The notes under the pieces were generated by a model that saw only the letters and a list, made by a program, of their open reading frames with translations, searched no databases and was not told where the DNA came from. Position numbers and translations under genes: made by a program. 64,000 nt of DNA. Source: Nakamurella flavida. Lineage in GTDB: Bacteria > Actinomycetota > Actinomycetes > Mycobacteriales > Nakamurellaceae. The DNA lies in NCBI RefSeq assembly GCF_030811475.1, contig NZ_JAUSQV010000001.1, positions 1,697,501 through 1,761,500 on the forward strand, read 5' to 3'. The first letter of the stretch is position 1. Every line of letters begins with the position of its first letter. This document shows, piece after piece, positions 47,369-58,445 of this stretch.

Positions 47369-47949
47369 CGCCCACCCGCCCCCGGTTCACCCGGGATCAG
47401 CTGAAGGCCTTCCACGGCGCGCGGGTCGACGACCTCGTCGGGCCAGGGCTGCGGCTGCTGTTCGTCGGCATCAACCCCGGTCTCTGGACGGCGGCGGTGA
47501 ACGCCCACTTCGCCCGGGCCGGGAACCGCTTCTGGCCGGCGTTGTACCGCGCCGGCATCACCGGCCACCTCGTCGACGCTTCCGCCGGCATGGACCCGGC
47601 CGACCTGGGCCAGCTGGTCGACAAGGGTGTCGGCATCAGCAATCTGGTGCCGTTCGCCTCCGCCCGCGCCGACGAGCTGACCGCCGAACAGCTGCGGGAG
47701 GGCGCCACTTCGCTCACCGCCCTGGTGGCCCGGACCCGGCCCGCGGTGGTCGCCGTGCTCGGCCTGACCGCGTACCGGCAGGCGTTCGCCCGCCCCCGCG
47801 CGAAGGCCGGCCGGCAGGACGTCGACCTGGCCGGCGCCGAACTCTGGGTGCTGCCCAACCCCAGCGGGCTCAACGCCCACGAGACCGCGGACAGCCTGGC
47901 CCGGGCCTATCGGGCGGCGGCCGTCGCCGCCGGGGTGGTACCGGGGTGA
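47365..47949 (+). CDS. mug: G/U mismatch-specific DNA glycosylase (Mug family)
   Basis: FVGINPGLWTAAVN (about 33-46) supplies the catalytic region with the Mug-type Asn, NRFWPAL follows, and LPNPSGLNAH near residue 167 closes the active site. Such enzymes remove uracil or thymine opposite guanine. The GTG overlaps the menE stop and its TGA overlaps the next GTG, so it is tied to the menBE transcript although its role is DNA repair. Confidence 0.88.
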   Translation: MTPTRPRFTRDQLKAFHGARVDDLVGPGLRLLFVGINPGLWTAAVNAHFARAGNRFWPALYRAGITGHLVDASAGMDPADLGQLVDKGVGISNLVPFASARADELTAEQLREGATSLTALVARTRPAVVAVLGLTAYRQAFARPRAKAGRQDVDLAGAELWVLPNPSGLNAHETADSLARAYRAAAVAAGVVPG

Positions 47950-48617
47950 GCGGCCGCCCGACCGGACCCGGCCTGCCGGCGTGGAGCCACAACGCCTGGT
48001 ACCACCCGTTCGTCGAACGCCGGCTGCCCCCGGACACCCGGCGGGTGCTGGACCTGGGCTGTGGACGCGGGACGCTGGCCCGGCGCCTCGCCGCCCTGCC
48101 GTCCCGTCCCACCGTGGACGCCGTCGACCGCGATTCGGCCATGGTCCGGGTTGCCCGTCGGCAGAGCTCCCCCGTGCGTTGGCTCCAGGCGGATGCGGTG
48201 ACCCATCTGCTCGCCCATCCGGACACCTACGACGCGATCTGCTCGGTCGCCGTCCTGCACCATTTGCCCCTGACCGAGACCCTCACGGCGGCAGCGGGTT
48301 CGCTCCGGCCGGGCGGGCGGCTCGTCCTGATCGCGCTCCCCCGATCCGACCTGCGCCGGGATCTGGCCGTCCAGCTTCTCGCCGCCGCCGCGCACCGGGC
48401 CGTCGCCGCCGGGTTGCTGCTGCGTCAGCGGCTGACCGGCCGGGACCATCGCCTGGCCGTCGAACAGGCCGCCGACGACGACGACGGCATGCCCACGGCG
48501 GCCGCGCCCCTCGCCCTGCGCGAGGTACGTCGGGCCGCTCGCGCAGTGCTACCCGGGGCCCGGGTGCGGCGGTTGCTGTTCTGGCGGTACGCGCTGGTGT
48601 GGGAACGCCCGGCCTGA
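47946..48617 (+). CDS. Class I SAM-dependent methyltransferase
   Basis: The SAM loop RVLDLGCGRGTLARRLA lies at about 33-49, VDAVDRDSAM at 57-66 and the post-III motif LRPGGRLVLIALPR near 120. The last 90 residues are helical and variable. The GTG overlaps the glycosylase stop. Substrate unknown; the position at the end of a men operon does not identify it because menG is elsewhere. Confidence 0.8.
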   Translation: MSGRPTGPGLPAWSHNAWYHPFVERRLPPDTRRVLDLGCGRGTLARRLAALPSRPTVDAVDRDSAMVRVARRQSSPVRWLQADAVTHLLAHPDTYDAICSVAVLHHLPLTETLTAAAGSLRPGGRLVLIALPRSDLRRDLAVQLLAAAAHRAVAAGLLLRQRLTGRDHRLAVEQAADDDDGMPTAAAPLALREVRRAARAVLPGARVRRLLFWRYALVWERPA

Positions 48618-48697
48618 TCCCGTCGACCTGCGGACGGTGGACAGTCCTGCCGCACCCACCGAGCTCGCCCGGGGCGATCGACGCCGGCCCGCCACGC

Positions 48698-50041
48698 TCA
48701 TCCGGCCGCCAGCTGCAGGCCCGCGCCGTGGAACCGAATGCACTGCGCGCTCGGCGGATCGGAGGTCAGCAGACCCCAGAGCACCAGACTCGTCCCGGTC
48801 CAGACCGCCGCCACCCCGTGTCCCGACGAGCTCGACGGGGCCGTGGCCAGCGGCGTCCAGCTGTCGGTGGCCGGATCCCAGGCCGCCGCCGATCCGGCTG
48901 CCGGCGCGGGGGTACCGGACAGGATCCGCCACCAGCCCGGCGCATCGACGGCGATCAGCCGGTCACCGGCCCACAGCTGCTGCGTCGTCGTGTCGTCCAG
49001 GGGCCCGACGGCCACGGCCCCGCCGGCGCCATTCGCCGGGGTGTACCGCCGTCCCGGTCGGGAGGGTCGCGGTGGGCCGGCACTCCGAGGCAGCCATTCC
49101 GGGGCGGCGGTCAGCACCAGTTCCTGCCCCGTCCAGATGACACTGTCGAGCCCGTCGCGGGTCCCCATCACCTCCGGGGCCGCCGCCCAGCCCGGCGCTC
49201 CGACAGAGGAGAACCGGAAGGTGTCGATCCCGCTCACGGTGGTGGAGGACATCCGGCCCGGGGTGCTCGCACTGGTGTCGTCCGTCCGGCTCCAGGCGGA
49301 CCACAGGTACAGGACATCCCCGGCCATGACCGCCGTGAGCTTGAGGGCGGGATGACCGGTCGGCAGGACCAGCTCCGGCAGTGCGGTCCACCGGGTCTGC
49401 CCGGGGACCCACGCCCATCCCTGGACGCCGGTGGTCCGGGTGCCGTCGCCCGGGTCGTACGGGAAGAGCAGGATCTCCGAACCGGTCCACACCGACACGG
49501 CGTCCGCGGTGGGGCCGGCCGGCAACCCCGGCACCGCCGTCCAGCTGTTCGACCGCGGGTCGTACAGGGCACCATCACCGTCGGGCGTCCCACCCCAGAC
49601 GAAGAACGCGTTCCCCGTCCACAGCGAGGTGCCGGGCACGCGGGCGGACAACGGCGACGCGGGCAGGGTGCGCCAGGTCCGGGCGGCGGGGTCGTAGGCG
49701 GCCCCGTCGGCGAAGGACTGCTGGAAGTCGGCGGTCCCGCCCCACACCAGCATCTCCGTCCCGGTCCACGCGGCGGCGGCGGACCGCCGGCCCGCGATGG
49801 GCGCCTCCGGCAACTCCGACCAGGTGGCCCGGTCGAGCGCGGACCCCGACGGAGCCGGGCCGCGCGGAGGGGGCTCGTCGTGGTCACCGGATCCCGGCGG
49901 CGATGCGGGCGGGGGTCCGGCCGTGCTCGACGCCGCCGACGACACCCCGTCGCGTGCCGCACTGTCGCCGCAGCCCGCGGCACCGAGCAGCAGCAGCGTG
50001 GTCGCCAGCAGCGCGACGCCCGTCCCGGACCGCGTCCCCAT
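48698..50041 (-). CDS. Kelch-like propeller lipoprotein
   Basis: A lipobox (LLLLGAAGC, cysteine near residue 24) follows a hydrophobic signal, then a Ser/Pro-rich linker to about 70. The body has at least six repeats around the pattern WTGTEMLVWGG-DP-W-PLP, as in Kelch-type beta-propellers. It is probably a surface-anchored binding protein of unknown partner. ATG 50041; 447 residues. Confidence 0.75.
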   Translation of the reverse strand: MGTRSGTGVALLATTLLLLGAAGCGDSAARDGVSSAASSTAGPPPASPPGSGDHDEPPPRGPAPSGSALDRATWSELPEAPIAGRRSAAAAWTGTEMLVWGGTADFQQSFADGAAYDPAARTWRTLPASPLSARVPGTSLWTGNAFFVWGGTPDGDGALYDPRSNSWTAVPGLPAGPTADAVSVWTGSEILLFPYDPGDGTRTTGVQGWAWVPGQTRWTALPELVLPTGHPALKLTAVMAGDVLYLWSAWSRTDDTSASTPGRMSSTTVSGIDTFRFSSVGAPGWAAAPEVMGTRDGLDSVIWTGQELVLTAAPEWLPRSAGPPRPSRPGRRYTPANGAGGAVAVGPLDDTTTQQLWAGDRLIAVDAPGWWRILSGTPAPAAGSAAAWDPATDSWTPLATAPSSSSGHGVAAVWTGTSLVLWGLLTSDPPSAQCIRFHGAGLQLAAG

Positions 50042-50099
50042 GACAGCAGGACGGCGGACGACCCTCGATCGGTTGCAGTGGTTCGGGCGCTCCCGGGTC

Positions 50100-51059
50100 T
50101 CAGCGCAGCGTGGCCGGGTCGGTGTTCGCCCCGCAGAGCACCACGGCCACCCGCTCGTCGTCCCGGGGCCGGTACCCACCGGCGGTGAGCAGACCGGCCA
50201 GGGCGGTGGCGGCACCGTGCTCGACGGCGATGCGCCGGGTCTCCCACAGCATCCGGCGGGTGGCGACGATGTCCGCGTCGTCGACCAGCACGGGCACCAC
50301 GTCACCGGCCCGGGCCAGGTCGACCGCCATGGCCGAGGCCCGGCGGGCACCCAGCGAGTCGCCCGCGACGGAGTCGACGGCGACGTCCACGGGCCCACCG
50401 GCGGCCAGCGCGGCGTGCAGGGCACTGCTGCCCCGCGGCTCCACCGCCACCACCCGGATGCCACGGGCGGCGGCGGCCGCGGCCACCCCGCTGAACAGCC
50501 CGCCGCCGCCCACCGAGACGACCACGGTGTCCAGACCGTCGACCTGGTCGGCGATCTCGGGTACCAGGGTGCCGGCGCCGGCGGCGATGAGCGGATGGTC
50601 GTAGGCGTGGGAGGCGAGCGCACCGCTGTCGGTGGCGAACCCGTGACAGGCGACCAGGGCCTCGGCATACTCCCGGCCCACCAGGCGCACGTCCGCGCCC
50701 AGCGTCCGCAGCCGGTCGACCTTCACCGCCGGGGCCGTCGTCGGGACGAACACGGTCGCGCTCGTCCCCACCTCGCGTGCCGCCCAGGCGCAGGCGAGCC
50801 CGGCGTTGCCGCCGGACGCGATGGTCACCCCGGCCGCCGGCAGCGTCCCGGCGTCGCGGTGCGCGAGGAGGAAGTTCGCCGCCCCGCGGGCCTTGAAGCT
50901 GCCCGTCAGCTGCAGGTACTCCAGCGCCAGGACCACCTCGCCGGCCGTCCCGACCCCGTCCGGCCCGGTCGGGGCGACCGTCACCGGGCGCACCATGCCG
51001 GCGATGCGGCCGGCGGCGGCCCGGACGTCGGCGTCGGTGAGCACGTCGGTCCCGCTCAC
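50100..51059 (-). CDS. Serine/threonine dehydratase family PLP enzyme
   Basis: The PLP lysine lies in [13 protein letters not shown] (about 48-60), the substrate loop in [15 protein letters not shown], and the phosphate-binding [12 protein letters not shown] near 174. The family deaminates threonine or serine or racemises serine. The GTG at 51059 overlaps the thiE stop (GTGA), so it is translated together with thiE; no direct role in thiamine synthesis is known. Confidence 0.87.
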   Translation of the reverse strand: MSGTDVLTDADVRAAAGRIAGMVRPVTVAPTGPDGVGTAGEVVLALEYLQLTGSFKARGAANFLLAHRDAGTLPAAGVTIASGGNAGLACAWAAREVGTSATVFVPTTAPAVKVDRLRTLGADVRLVGREYAEALVACHGFATDSGALASHAYDHPLIAAGAGTLVPEIADQVDGLDTVVVSVGGGGLFSGVAAAAAARGIRVVAVEPRGSSALHAALAAGGPVDVAVDSVAGDSLGARRASAMAVDLARAGDVVPVLVDDADIVATRRMLWETRRIAVEHGAATALAGLLTAGGYRPRDDERVAVVLCGANTDPATLR

Positions 51060-51741
51060 CGCAGCCCGGCCAGCAGTGCCGCGGCGGCCGCGCGCGGGTC
51101 GTCGGCCGCGGTGATGGCCCGGACGACCACGACGCGGTCCGCTCCGGCCTCGCGCACCTGCGGGAGTCGGTCCCCGTCGATGCCGCCGATGGCGAACCAA
51201 GGGCGGGCGGGGTGGCGGCGGCCACCGCGCGGACCAGGTCGAGCCCGGGGGCGGGTCGGCCCGGCTTGGTCGGGGTGGGCCAGCACGGGCCGGTGCAGAA
51301 GTAGTCCACGTCCGGATCCGCGGCGGCGGCCGCCGCCTGGTCGACGTCGTGGCTGGACAACCCGATCAGCATCTCCGGGCCGACGAACCCGCGCGCCACC
51401 GGGACGGGCAGGTCGTCCTGACCGACGTGCAGGATGTCCGCGCCGGCGGCCACGGCCAGGTCGGCCCGGTCGTTCACGCTGAGCAGCGCGCCGTGCCGAC
51501 GGCAGGCGTCCCGCAGCACGGCCAGGGCAGCGAGCTCCTCCCGGGCCTCCAACGCGCCGAACCTGCGCTCACCGGCAGAACCCTTGTCGCGCAACTGGAT
51601 CGCACCGACCCCGCCGGCCAGCGCGGCCTCGGCGAAGGCGGCCAGGTCGCCGTGCTCGCGGCGGGCGTCGGTACACAGGTAGAGCCGGGTGTCGGCCAGA
51701 CGGGCGAGGCGGGTGGCACGGGTGGGGAGATCTGCGGTCAC
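51056..51741 (-). pseudogene. thiE: Thiamine-phosphate synthase, broken by one frame shift
   Basis: The first frame encodes 177 codons with [58 protein letters not shown] and [20 protein letters not shown]. The end ([29 protein letters not shown] to the stop) is in another frame. Between the ACC codon and the TGG codon there are 11 nt (51200-51210) where 9 or 12 are needed; the stretch is GGGCGGGCGG on the plus strand. All catalytic residues exist if the frame is repaired. Start taken as GTG 51741. Confidence 0.85.
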
Positions 51742-51788
51742 CCGGGGACGGTAACGCGGGCCCCACGCCTGCCGGACACACCGGCGCC

Positions 51789-51794
51789 TAGAGT
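51789..51794 (+). promoter_or_regulatory. -10 element of thiOSG
   Basis: TAGAGT lies 12 nt before the riboswitch begins, so transcription would start near 51801 and include the whole aptamer. No good -35 is visible. Confidence 0.4.
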
Positions 51795-51806
51795 GGTCGG
51801 CACACA

Positions 51807-51897
51807 CCACGGGAGTCCCGGGCATCGCGGGGCTGAGAGGGGGCGCGGGCGCCCCGACCGTCGAACCTGATCCGGATCATGCCGGCGCAGGGAGGAG
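51807..51897 (+). ncRNA. TPP riboswitch in front of thiO
   Basis: The conserved THI-box elements are present in order: GGGGCTGAGAGG (51829-51840), GACCGTCGAACCTGATCCGG (51856-51875) and ATCATGCCGGCGCAGGGAGG. The P1 arm TCCC (51816-51819) pairs with GGGA (51890-51893), which overlaps the thiO ribosome site GGAGGAG (51891-51897). Binding of thiamine diphosphate should therefore hide that site. A rival hairpin CGGG-AGT-CCCG (51810-51820) would free it. Confidence 0.93.
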
Positions 51898-51903
51898 ATG
51901 CGG

Positions 51904-54073
<2,170 letters not shown>

Positions 54074-54134
54074 CCCGACCGCCGGCCGGGCCGTGACCGG
54101 GATCGCAGGTTTCGGCCCGTGGCGACCGGCCCCG

Positions 54135-54140
54135 TAGGGT
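54135..54140 (+). promoter_or_regulatory. -10 element, leaderless menA
   Basis: TAGGGT ends 8 nt before the GTG at 54149, the same spacing as at menF and menB. Confidence 0.4.
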
Positions 54141-54148
54141 CAGTGCAC

Positions 54149-55021
54149 GTGGCAACGAGTACCCAGTGGCTGTCCGCCTCCCGTCCCCGCACACTCCCGG
54201 CCGCCGTCGCCCCGGTGCTGATCGGCTCGGGTGCGGCCGCCGCCCTGGGGGCGTTCTCCCTCGGCCGCGGCCTGCTCGCCCTGCTGGTGTCCCTCGCCCT
54301 GCAGGTCGGGGTCAACTACGCCAACGACTACTCCGACGGGGTCCGCGGAACCGACACCGTGCGGGTCGGCCCGATGCGGCTGGTCGGCTCCGGCGCCGCC
54401 GAACCCCGGGCGGTCAAGCTCGCGGCGTTCGGATGCTTCGCGGTGGCCGGGCTGGCCGGGCTGGTCCTGGCCGCGGTCAGCTCGTGGTGGCTCGTCCCGG
54501 TCGGCGCGGTCAGCGTGCTGGCCGCGTGGTTCTACACCGGCGGGTCCCGCCCCTACGGATACCGCGGGTTGGGTGAGGTCTTCGTCTTCGTGTTCTTCGG
54601 CCTGGTCGCCGTGCTCGGCACGACGTTCGCGATGGCCGGCACGGTGAGTTCGGCCGCCGTCCTCGGGGCCGTCGGCGTCGGCCTGCTGGCCTGCGCCCTG
54701 CTCATGGTCAACAACCTGCGCGACGTGCACACCGACGGCGAGGTCGGCAAGCGGACACTGGCCGTCCGGCTCGGCGAGGTGGCCGCCCGGCGGGTGTACG
54801 CCCTGATGCTCGGCGGCGCGTTCCTGGCCGCCGCGATCATCGGCATCCGCCAGCCCTGGGCGCTGCTCGCCCTGCTGGCCCTGCCCCTGGCCTGGCCGCC
54901 CGTCCGCACGGTGCTCCGGGGCGGGCGTGGGCGCGACCTGATCGTCGTGCTGGGCGCGACCGGGCGGCTCGAGATCGTCTACGCCGCCCTGCTCACCCTG
55001 GGCCTCGTCCTCTCCCGCTGA
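54149..55021 (+). CDS. menA: 1,4-Dihydroxy-2-naphthoate polyprenyltransferase
   Basis: MenA attaches the isoprenoid tail at the membrane. The two Asp-rich motifs are NYANDYSDGVRGTD (about 62-75) and NNLRDVHTDGEVGKRT (about 189-204), and eight to nine helices are predicted. GTG 54149 gives 290 residues beginning ATSTQWLSASRPRTLPAAVA after the first residue, the usual family start; an upstream GTG at 54119 adds ten residues. Confidence 0.95.
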   Translation: MATSTQWLSASRPRTLPAAVAPVLIGSGAAAALGAFSLGRGLLALLVSLALQVGVNYANDYSDGVRGTDTVRVGPMRLVGSGAAEPRAVKLAAFGCFAVAGLAGLVLAAVSSWWLVPVGAVSVLAAWFYTGGSRPYGYRGLGEVFVFVFFGLVAVLGTTFAMAGTVSSAAVLGAVGVGLLACALLMVNNLRDVHTDGEVGKRTLAVRLGEVAARRVYALMLGGAFLAAAIIGIRQPWALLALLALPLAWPPVRTVLRGGRGRDLIVVLGATGRLEIVYAALLTLGLVLSR

Positions 55022-55174
55022 CCCCCGGGCGCGACCCTCACGGGCGACGCCGCCGCAGCGTGAGCAGAAGGTGACTCGAGCGCAACGATCGGGAAACGGG
55101 CGCGATCAGGACCGCTGGTGGACTGCTGTCCATCGCTCCCCCGGCGCTCGTGTCCTCCCGTCGAAAGGCATTCG

Positions 55175-56446
55175 ATGCCCAATCTGTTCTCGCCCTTCAC
55201 CCTCAAGGGCGTCACCCTGCGCAATCGGATCGTCATGTCCCCCATGACGATGTACCGCTCCGTCGACGGCAAGATGGACGACTACCACGTCTCCTATCTC
55301 GGGGCCCGGGCCGCCGGCGGCTTCGGTCTCGTCTTCCCCGAGCAGCTCGCCATCACCCCCGACGGCCGCACGACGGTCAGCTGCGGCGGCATCTACGACG
55401 AGAGCCAGCTCGAGGGGCTGGAGCGGGTCTGCTCGATCATCAAGTCGATGGGCGGCGTCGCCGCGATCCAGCTCGGTCACACCGGCCGCAAGGGCAGCGT
55501 CGTCACACCCTGGGAGGGCGGGTACATGCTGCCGCCGGACCACCCGAACGGCTGGCAGACCAAGGCGCCGTCCGCCATCGCCTACGGCGGTGACCTCCCG
55601 TACGCACCCGAGGCCCTCACCATCGCCGAGATCCAGGACATCTACGCCAGCTACGCGCAGAGCGCGAAGTGGGCCGTCGAGGTCGGGTTCGAGTGGATCG
55701 AGATGCACTACGCGCACGGCTATCTCGGCGCGGAGTTCTTCTCCCCGCTGGCCAACACCCGTACCGACGCCTACGGCGGGTCCCTGGAGAACCGCGCCCG
55801 GTTCCACCTCGAGGCGCTCGACGCCGTCAAGGCCGTGCTGCCCGACCGCATCCCCCTGACGATGCGGCTCGGCTCGGACGACCTGAACCCCGAGGGCACC
55901 CAGTTCGACGACTCGGTCGTCGCCATCGGCTGGATGAAGGAGCACGGCCTGGACCTGGCCGACCTCTCGTTCGGCGGGAACACCGACGACATGCGGGAGA
56001 ACATCTTCAACACCCCGGGCGCCTTCGTCGAGCGGGCGAACCGGGTGCGCCGCGAGGTCGGCATCCCGGTGGGCGCCAGCTGGAACCTGGGCAAGCCGCA
56101 GAACGCCGACGACGTCATCCAGAAGGAGCTGATCGACCTGGCGTTCCTGGGCCGCCCGGCCCTGTCCAACCCGCACTGGCCGGTGTGGGCCGCCCGCGAG
56201 CTGGGCTACGACAACCCGTTCGGCCTGGTGCCGGACGACTGGGGCTGGTGGCTGCGGAACTTCCGCGCCGACCAGGAGTCGATCGGCTTCCCGGCGGTCA
56301 GCGAGGACACCGCGGGGGCCCCGGTCGCCAACGCGACGCCCACCCAGGGCCTGACGGTCGGCACGGCGCCGGTCGAACCGGGAGCGGTCACCCTGGACGG
56401 CGTCCCGGCCGACCTCCCGGACGAGGAGGAGCGCCAGGTCGCCTGA
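55175..56446 (+). CDS. Old yellow enzyme family NADH:flavin oxidoreductase
   Basis: This 423-residue protein starts NLFSPFTLKGVTLRNRIVMS after Met-Pro and shows the FMN-barrel motif IEMHYAHGYLGAEFFSPLAN with the His pair position replaced by H-Y-A-H, and TRTDAYGGSLENRARF. It is closer to the YqjM/2,4-dienoyl reductase branch than the paralogue at 14555. AAAGG is 7 nt before the ATG. The last 50 residues are a Pro/Val-rich tail. Substrate unknown. Confidence 0.85.
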   Translation: MPNLFSPFTLKGVTLRNRIVMSPMTMYRSVDGKMDDYHVSYLGARAAGGFGLVFPEQLAITPDGRTTVSCGGIYDESQLEGLERVCSIIKSMGGVAAIQLGHTGRKGSVVTPWEGGYMLPPDHPNGWQTKAPSAIAYGGDLPYAPEALTIAEIQDIYASYAQSAKWAVEVGFEWIEMHYAHGYLGAEFFSPLANTRTDAYGGSLENRARFHLEALDAVKAVLPDRIPLTMRLGSDDLNPEGTQFDDSVVAIGWMKEHGLDLADLSFGGNTDDMRENIFNTPGAFVERANRVRREVGIPVGASWNLGKPQNADDVIQKELIDLAFLGRPALSNPHWPVWAARELGYDNPFGLVPDDWGWWLRNFRADQESIGFPAVSEDTAGAPVANATPTQGLTVGTAPVEPGAVTLDGVPADLPDEEERQVA

Positions 56447-56454
56447 CCGCCGGC

Positions 56455-56496
56455 GGCACCGGGGGCGGGCACAGCGATCCCGCCCGCCCCGGTGCC
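56455..56496 (+). terminator. Hairpin terminator after the second old yellow enzyme
   Basis: GGCACCGGGG pairs with CCCCGGTGCC, and inside it GCGGG pairs with CCCGC, with a three-base bulge and a 9-nt loop. It starts 9 nt after the stop. Confidence 0.6.
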
Positions 56497-56516
56497 CCGA
56501 CTGGCACGATGGTTCG

Positions 56517-57140
56517 ATGCTCATCGCCGGCCGGGACCGCTGGCGCATCCGGCTGGACGAACCCGCCGCCCTGCAGATCGCGCTGTACGTGCGCGATGTC
56601 GCCGGGCTGCGGCCGGAGATCCGGCCGGAGATCCCGGCACTGGATCCACCCGCGACGGTGTGGCCGGTGTGGGTCCGTCGGCCGTCCGGGACGTCGCGGC
56701 CGGCGCCGACCGTGGATCCCACGTCGGCGTCCGAGCAGTGGGCCGGGTGGTGGACGCATCTGCTGCTCAGCGGGCAGGACGGCTTCGGCGACCTGCGGCC
56801 ACCGGCCTTCCCGGCCCTGGCCGGCTCCCCGGCGCTCCGCGAGCTGGTGCGCCACCACTGGTGGGACGCCGAGGCCTGGACCGACGGCCTGCACGACGAC
56901 CCCCGCCGGCGCCGGGATCTGTCCGGACCGTGGCGGGCGCTGGGCGGGCTGGTCCAGGGCCTGGAGGACGAGCGGGGTGGCACCCCGGCGGACTTCCGCC
57001 TGCGGGTCACGGTGCTGCCGGTGGCCGGCAAGCGCGGGTGGGTGCTGCGCCCGGACCACCTGCTGGTCACCCGGGCCCTCATCGCCGATCAGGACAACGC
57101 CCTGGACTGGCTCCGGATGCGGATCCGCCCGCTGCTCTGA
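56517..57140 (+). CDS. Conserved-looking hypothetical protein
   Basis: The 207-residue soluble protein is Trp- and Arg-rich, with WAGWWTHLLLSGQDGFGDLR near the middle and a beta-rich C-terminus ending DNALDWLRMRIRPLL. No signal peptide, membrane segment or known motif is visible. Codon usage matches the genome and the frame runs cleanly from ATG to stop, so I accept it as a gene of unknown function. Confidence 0.65.
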   Translation: MLIAGRDRWRIRLDEPAALQIALYVRDVAGLRPEIRPEIPALDPPATVWPVWVRRPSGTSRPAPTVDPTSASEQWAGWWTHLLLSGQDGFGDLRPPAFPALAGSPALRELVRHHWWDAEAWTDGLHDDPRRRRDLSGPWRALGGLVQGLEDERGGTPADFRLRVTVLPVAGKRGWVLRPDHLLVTRALIADQDNALDWLRMRIRPLL

Positions 57141-57181
57141 GCAGGAGCTCGGAGCAACGGGCGGACGACTCGCAGGACCGG

Positions 57182-58375
57182 TCAGGCGGCCGCGGACAAC
57201 GGTGCGGCCGGGCGACGGGTCGGACGACGACGGCGACCCAACAGGCTCTTCAGCGCCACCTTCGGCTCGGTGCGCAGGGTCGCGGTGAAATCGTTGGGCA
57301 GGGACAGCCGGAACACCTTGCTCCACGCCGAGGCGACCTGCTTGGGCAGCGGGCCGGTGGTGTACGTGAGCTGGTAGTCGTGGAAGATCTGCCGGATCTT
57401 CGGGGCGATCTCGTGGTACCGGTTGCTCGGCAGGTCCGGGAACAGGTGGTGTTCGATCTGGTAGCTCAGGTTGCCCGTCATCACGTGCATGGCCCTGGTG
57501 CCGGAGATGTTGGCCGAGCCCAGCATCTGGCGCAGGTACCACTCTCCGCGGGTCTCGCCCTCGATGGAGCTGCGCGAGAACGTCTCGACGCCCTCGGGGA
57601 AGTGCCCGCACATGATGACCGAGTGGGTCCAGATGTTGCGGACGAAGTTGGCCGTCGCGTTGGCGGCGATCGTGCTCACGAAGGACGGGCCGGACAGCGC
57701 GGGGTGCACCACGTAGTCCTTGAGGAGCTGCGAGCGGATCTTGCGCAGCACCTGCCGGCCGCGGGCCCGGAACTCCGGGTCGTTGCGCCGCTTCGGCGTG
57801 GACAGGTTCTTGCCGAGCTCGAGATCGTAGGCGGCGATGCCGTACTCGAAGAAGCAGGCGTTGACGAAGTTCCAGAGCGGCTGGGCCAGGTACATCGGGA
57901 CCCAGCGCTGGTCCTCGTCGACCCGCATGATGCCGTATCCGAGATCGTTGTCGCGGCCGATCACGTTGGTGTACGTGTGGTGCAGATCGTTGTGGGAGTG
58001 CTTCCACTGCTCGGACGGGGAGGCGTTGTCCCACTCCCAGGTGGTGGAGTGGATCTTCTCGTCCCGCATCCAGTCCCACTGGCCGTGCATGATGTTGTGC
58101 CCGATCTCCATGTTCTCCAGGATCTTGGCCACGGACAGCCCGGCCGTCCCGAGGAACCACGCGGGCGGGAACTTCGAGAACAGCAGGACGGCCCGGGAAC
58201 CCAGCTCGAGCGTGCGCTGGACGCCGATCACCCGGCGGATGTAGGCCGCGTCGGACGCTCCGCGCGCGGCGATGACCTCGGCGCGGATGGCGTCCAGACG
58301 GCGACCGATCTCGTCGATGTCGTCCGCGGACAGGTGCGCGATCGGGTTGTCGGACTTCTTCTGCAGCACGGTCAT
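57182..58375 (-). CDS. Membrane fatty acid desaturase (DesA3-like)
   Basis: Three His boxes are present: HNIMH (about 93-97), HSHNDLHH (126-133) and QIEHH near residue 300, matching acyl-CoA or phospholipid delta-9/delta-6-type desaturases. Two or three hydrophobic segments flank them. The ferredoxin reductase gene lies 70 nt upstream on the same strand and should deliver electrons, as in the mycobacterial DesA3/Rv3230c pair. 397 residues. Confidence 0.92.
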   Translation of the reverse strand: MTVLQKKSDNPIAHLSADDIDEIGRRLDAIRAEVIAARGASDAAYIRRVIGVQRTLELGSRAVLLFSKFPPAWFLGTAGLSVAKILENMEIGHNIMHGQWDWMRDEKIHSTTWEWDNASPSEQWKHSHNDLHHTYTNVIGRDNDLGYGIMRVDEDQRWVPMYLAQPLWNFVNACFFEYGIAAYDLELGKNLSTPKRRNDPEFRARGRQVLRKIRSQLLKDYVVHPALSGPSFVSTIAANATANFVRNIWTHSVIMCGHFPEGVETFSRSSIEGETRGEWYLRQMLGSANISGTRAMHVMTGNLSYQIEHHLFPDLPSNRYHEIAPKIRQIFHDYQLTYTTGPLPKQVASAWSKVFRLSLPNDFTATLRTEPKVALKSLLGRRRRPTRRPAAPLSAAA

Positions 58376-58445
58376 GAAGGGCGGGTTCTCCTGTGATCGG
58401 TGGTTCGGTCCCGGTACTGATCGCAGACGGGCTGGACGGATCTGG

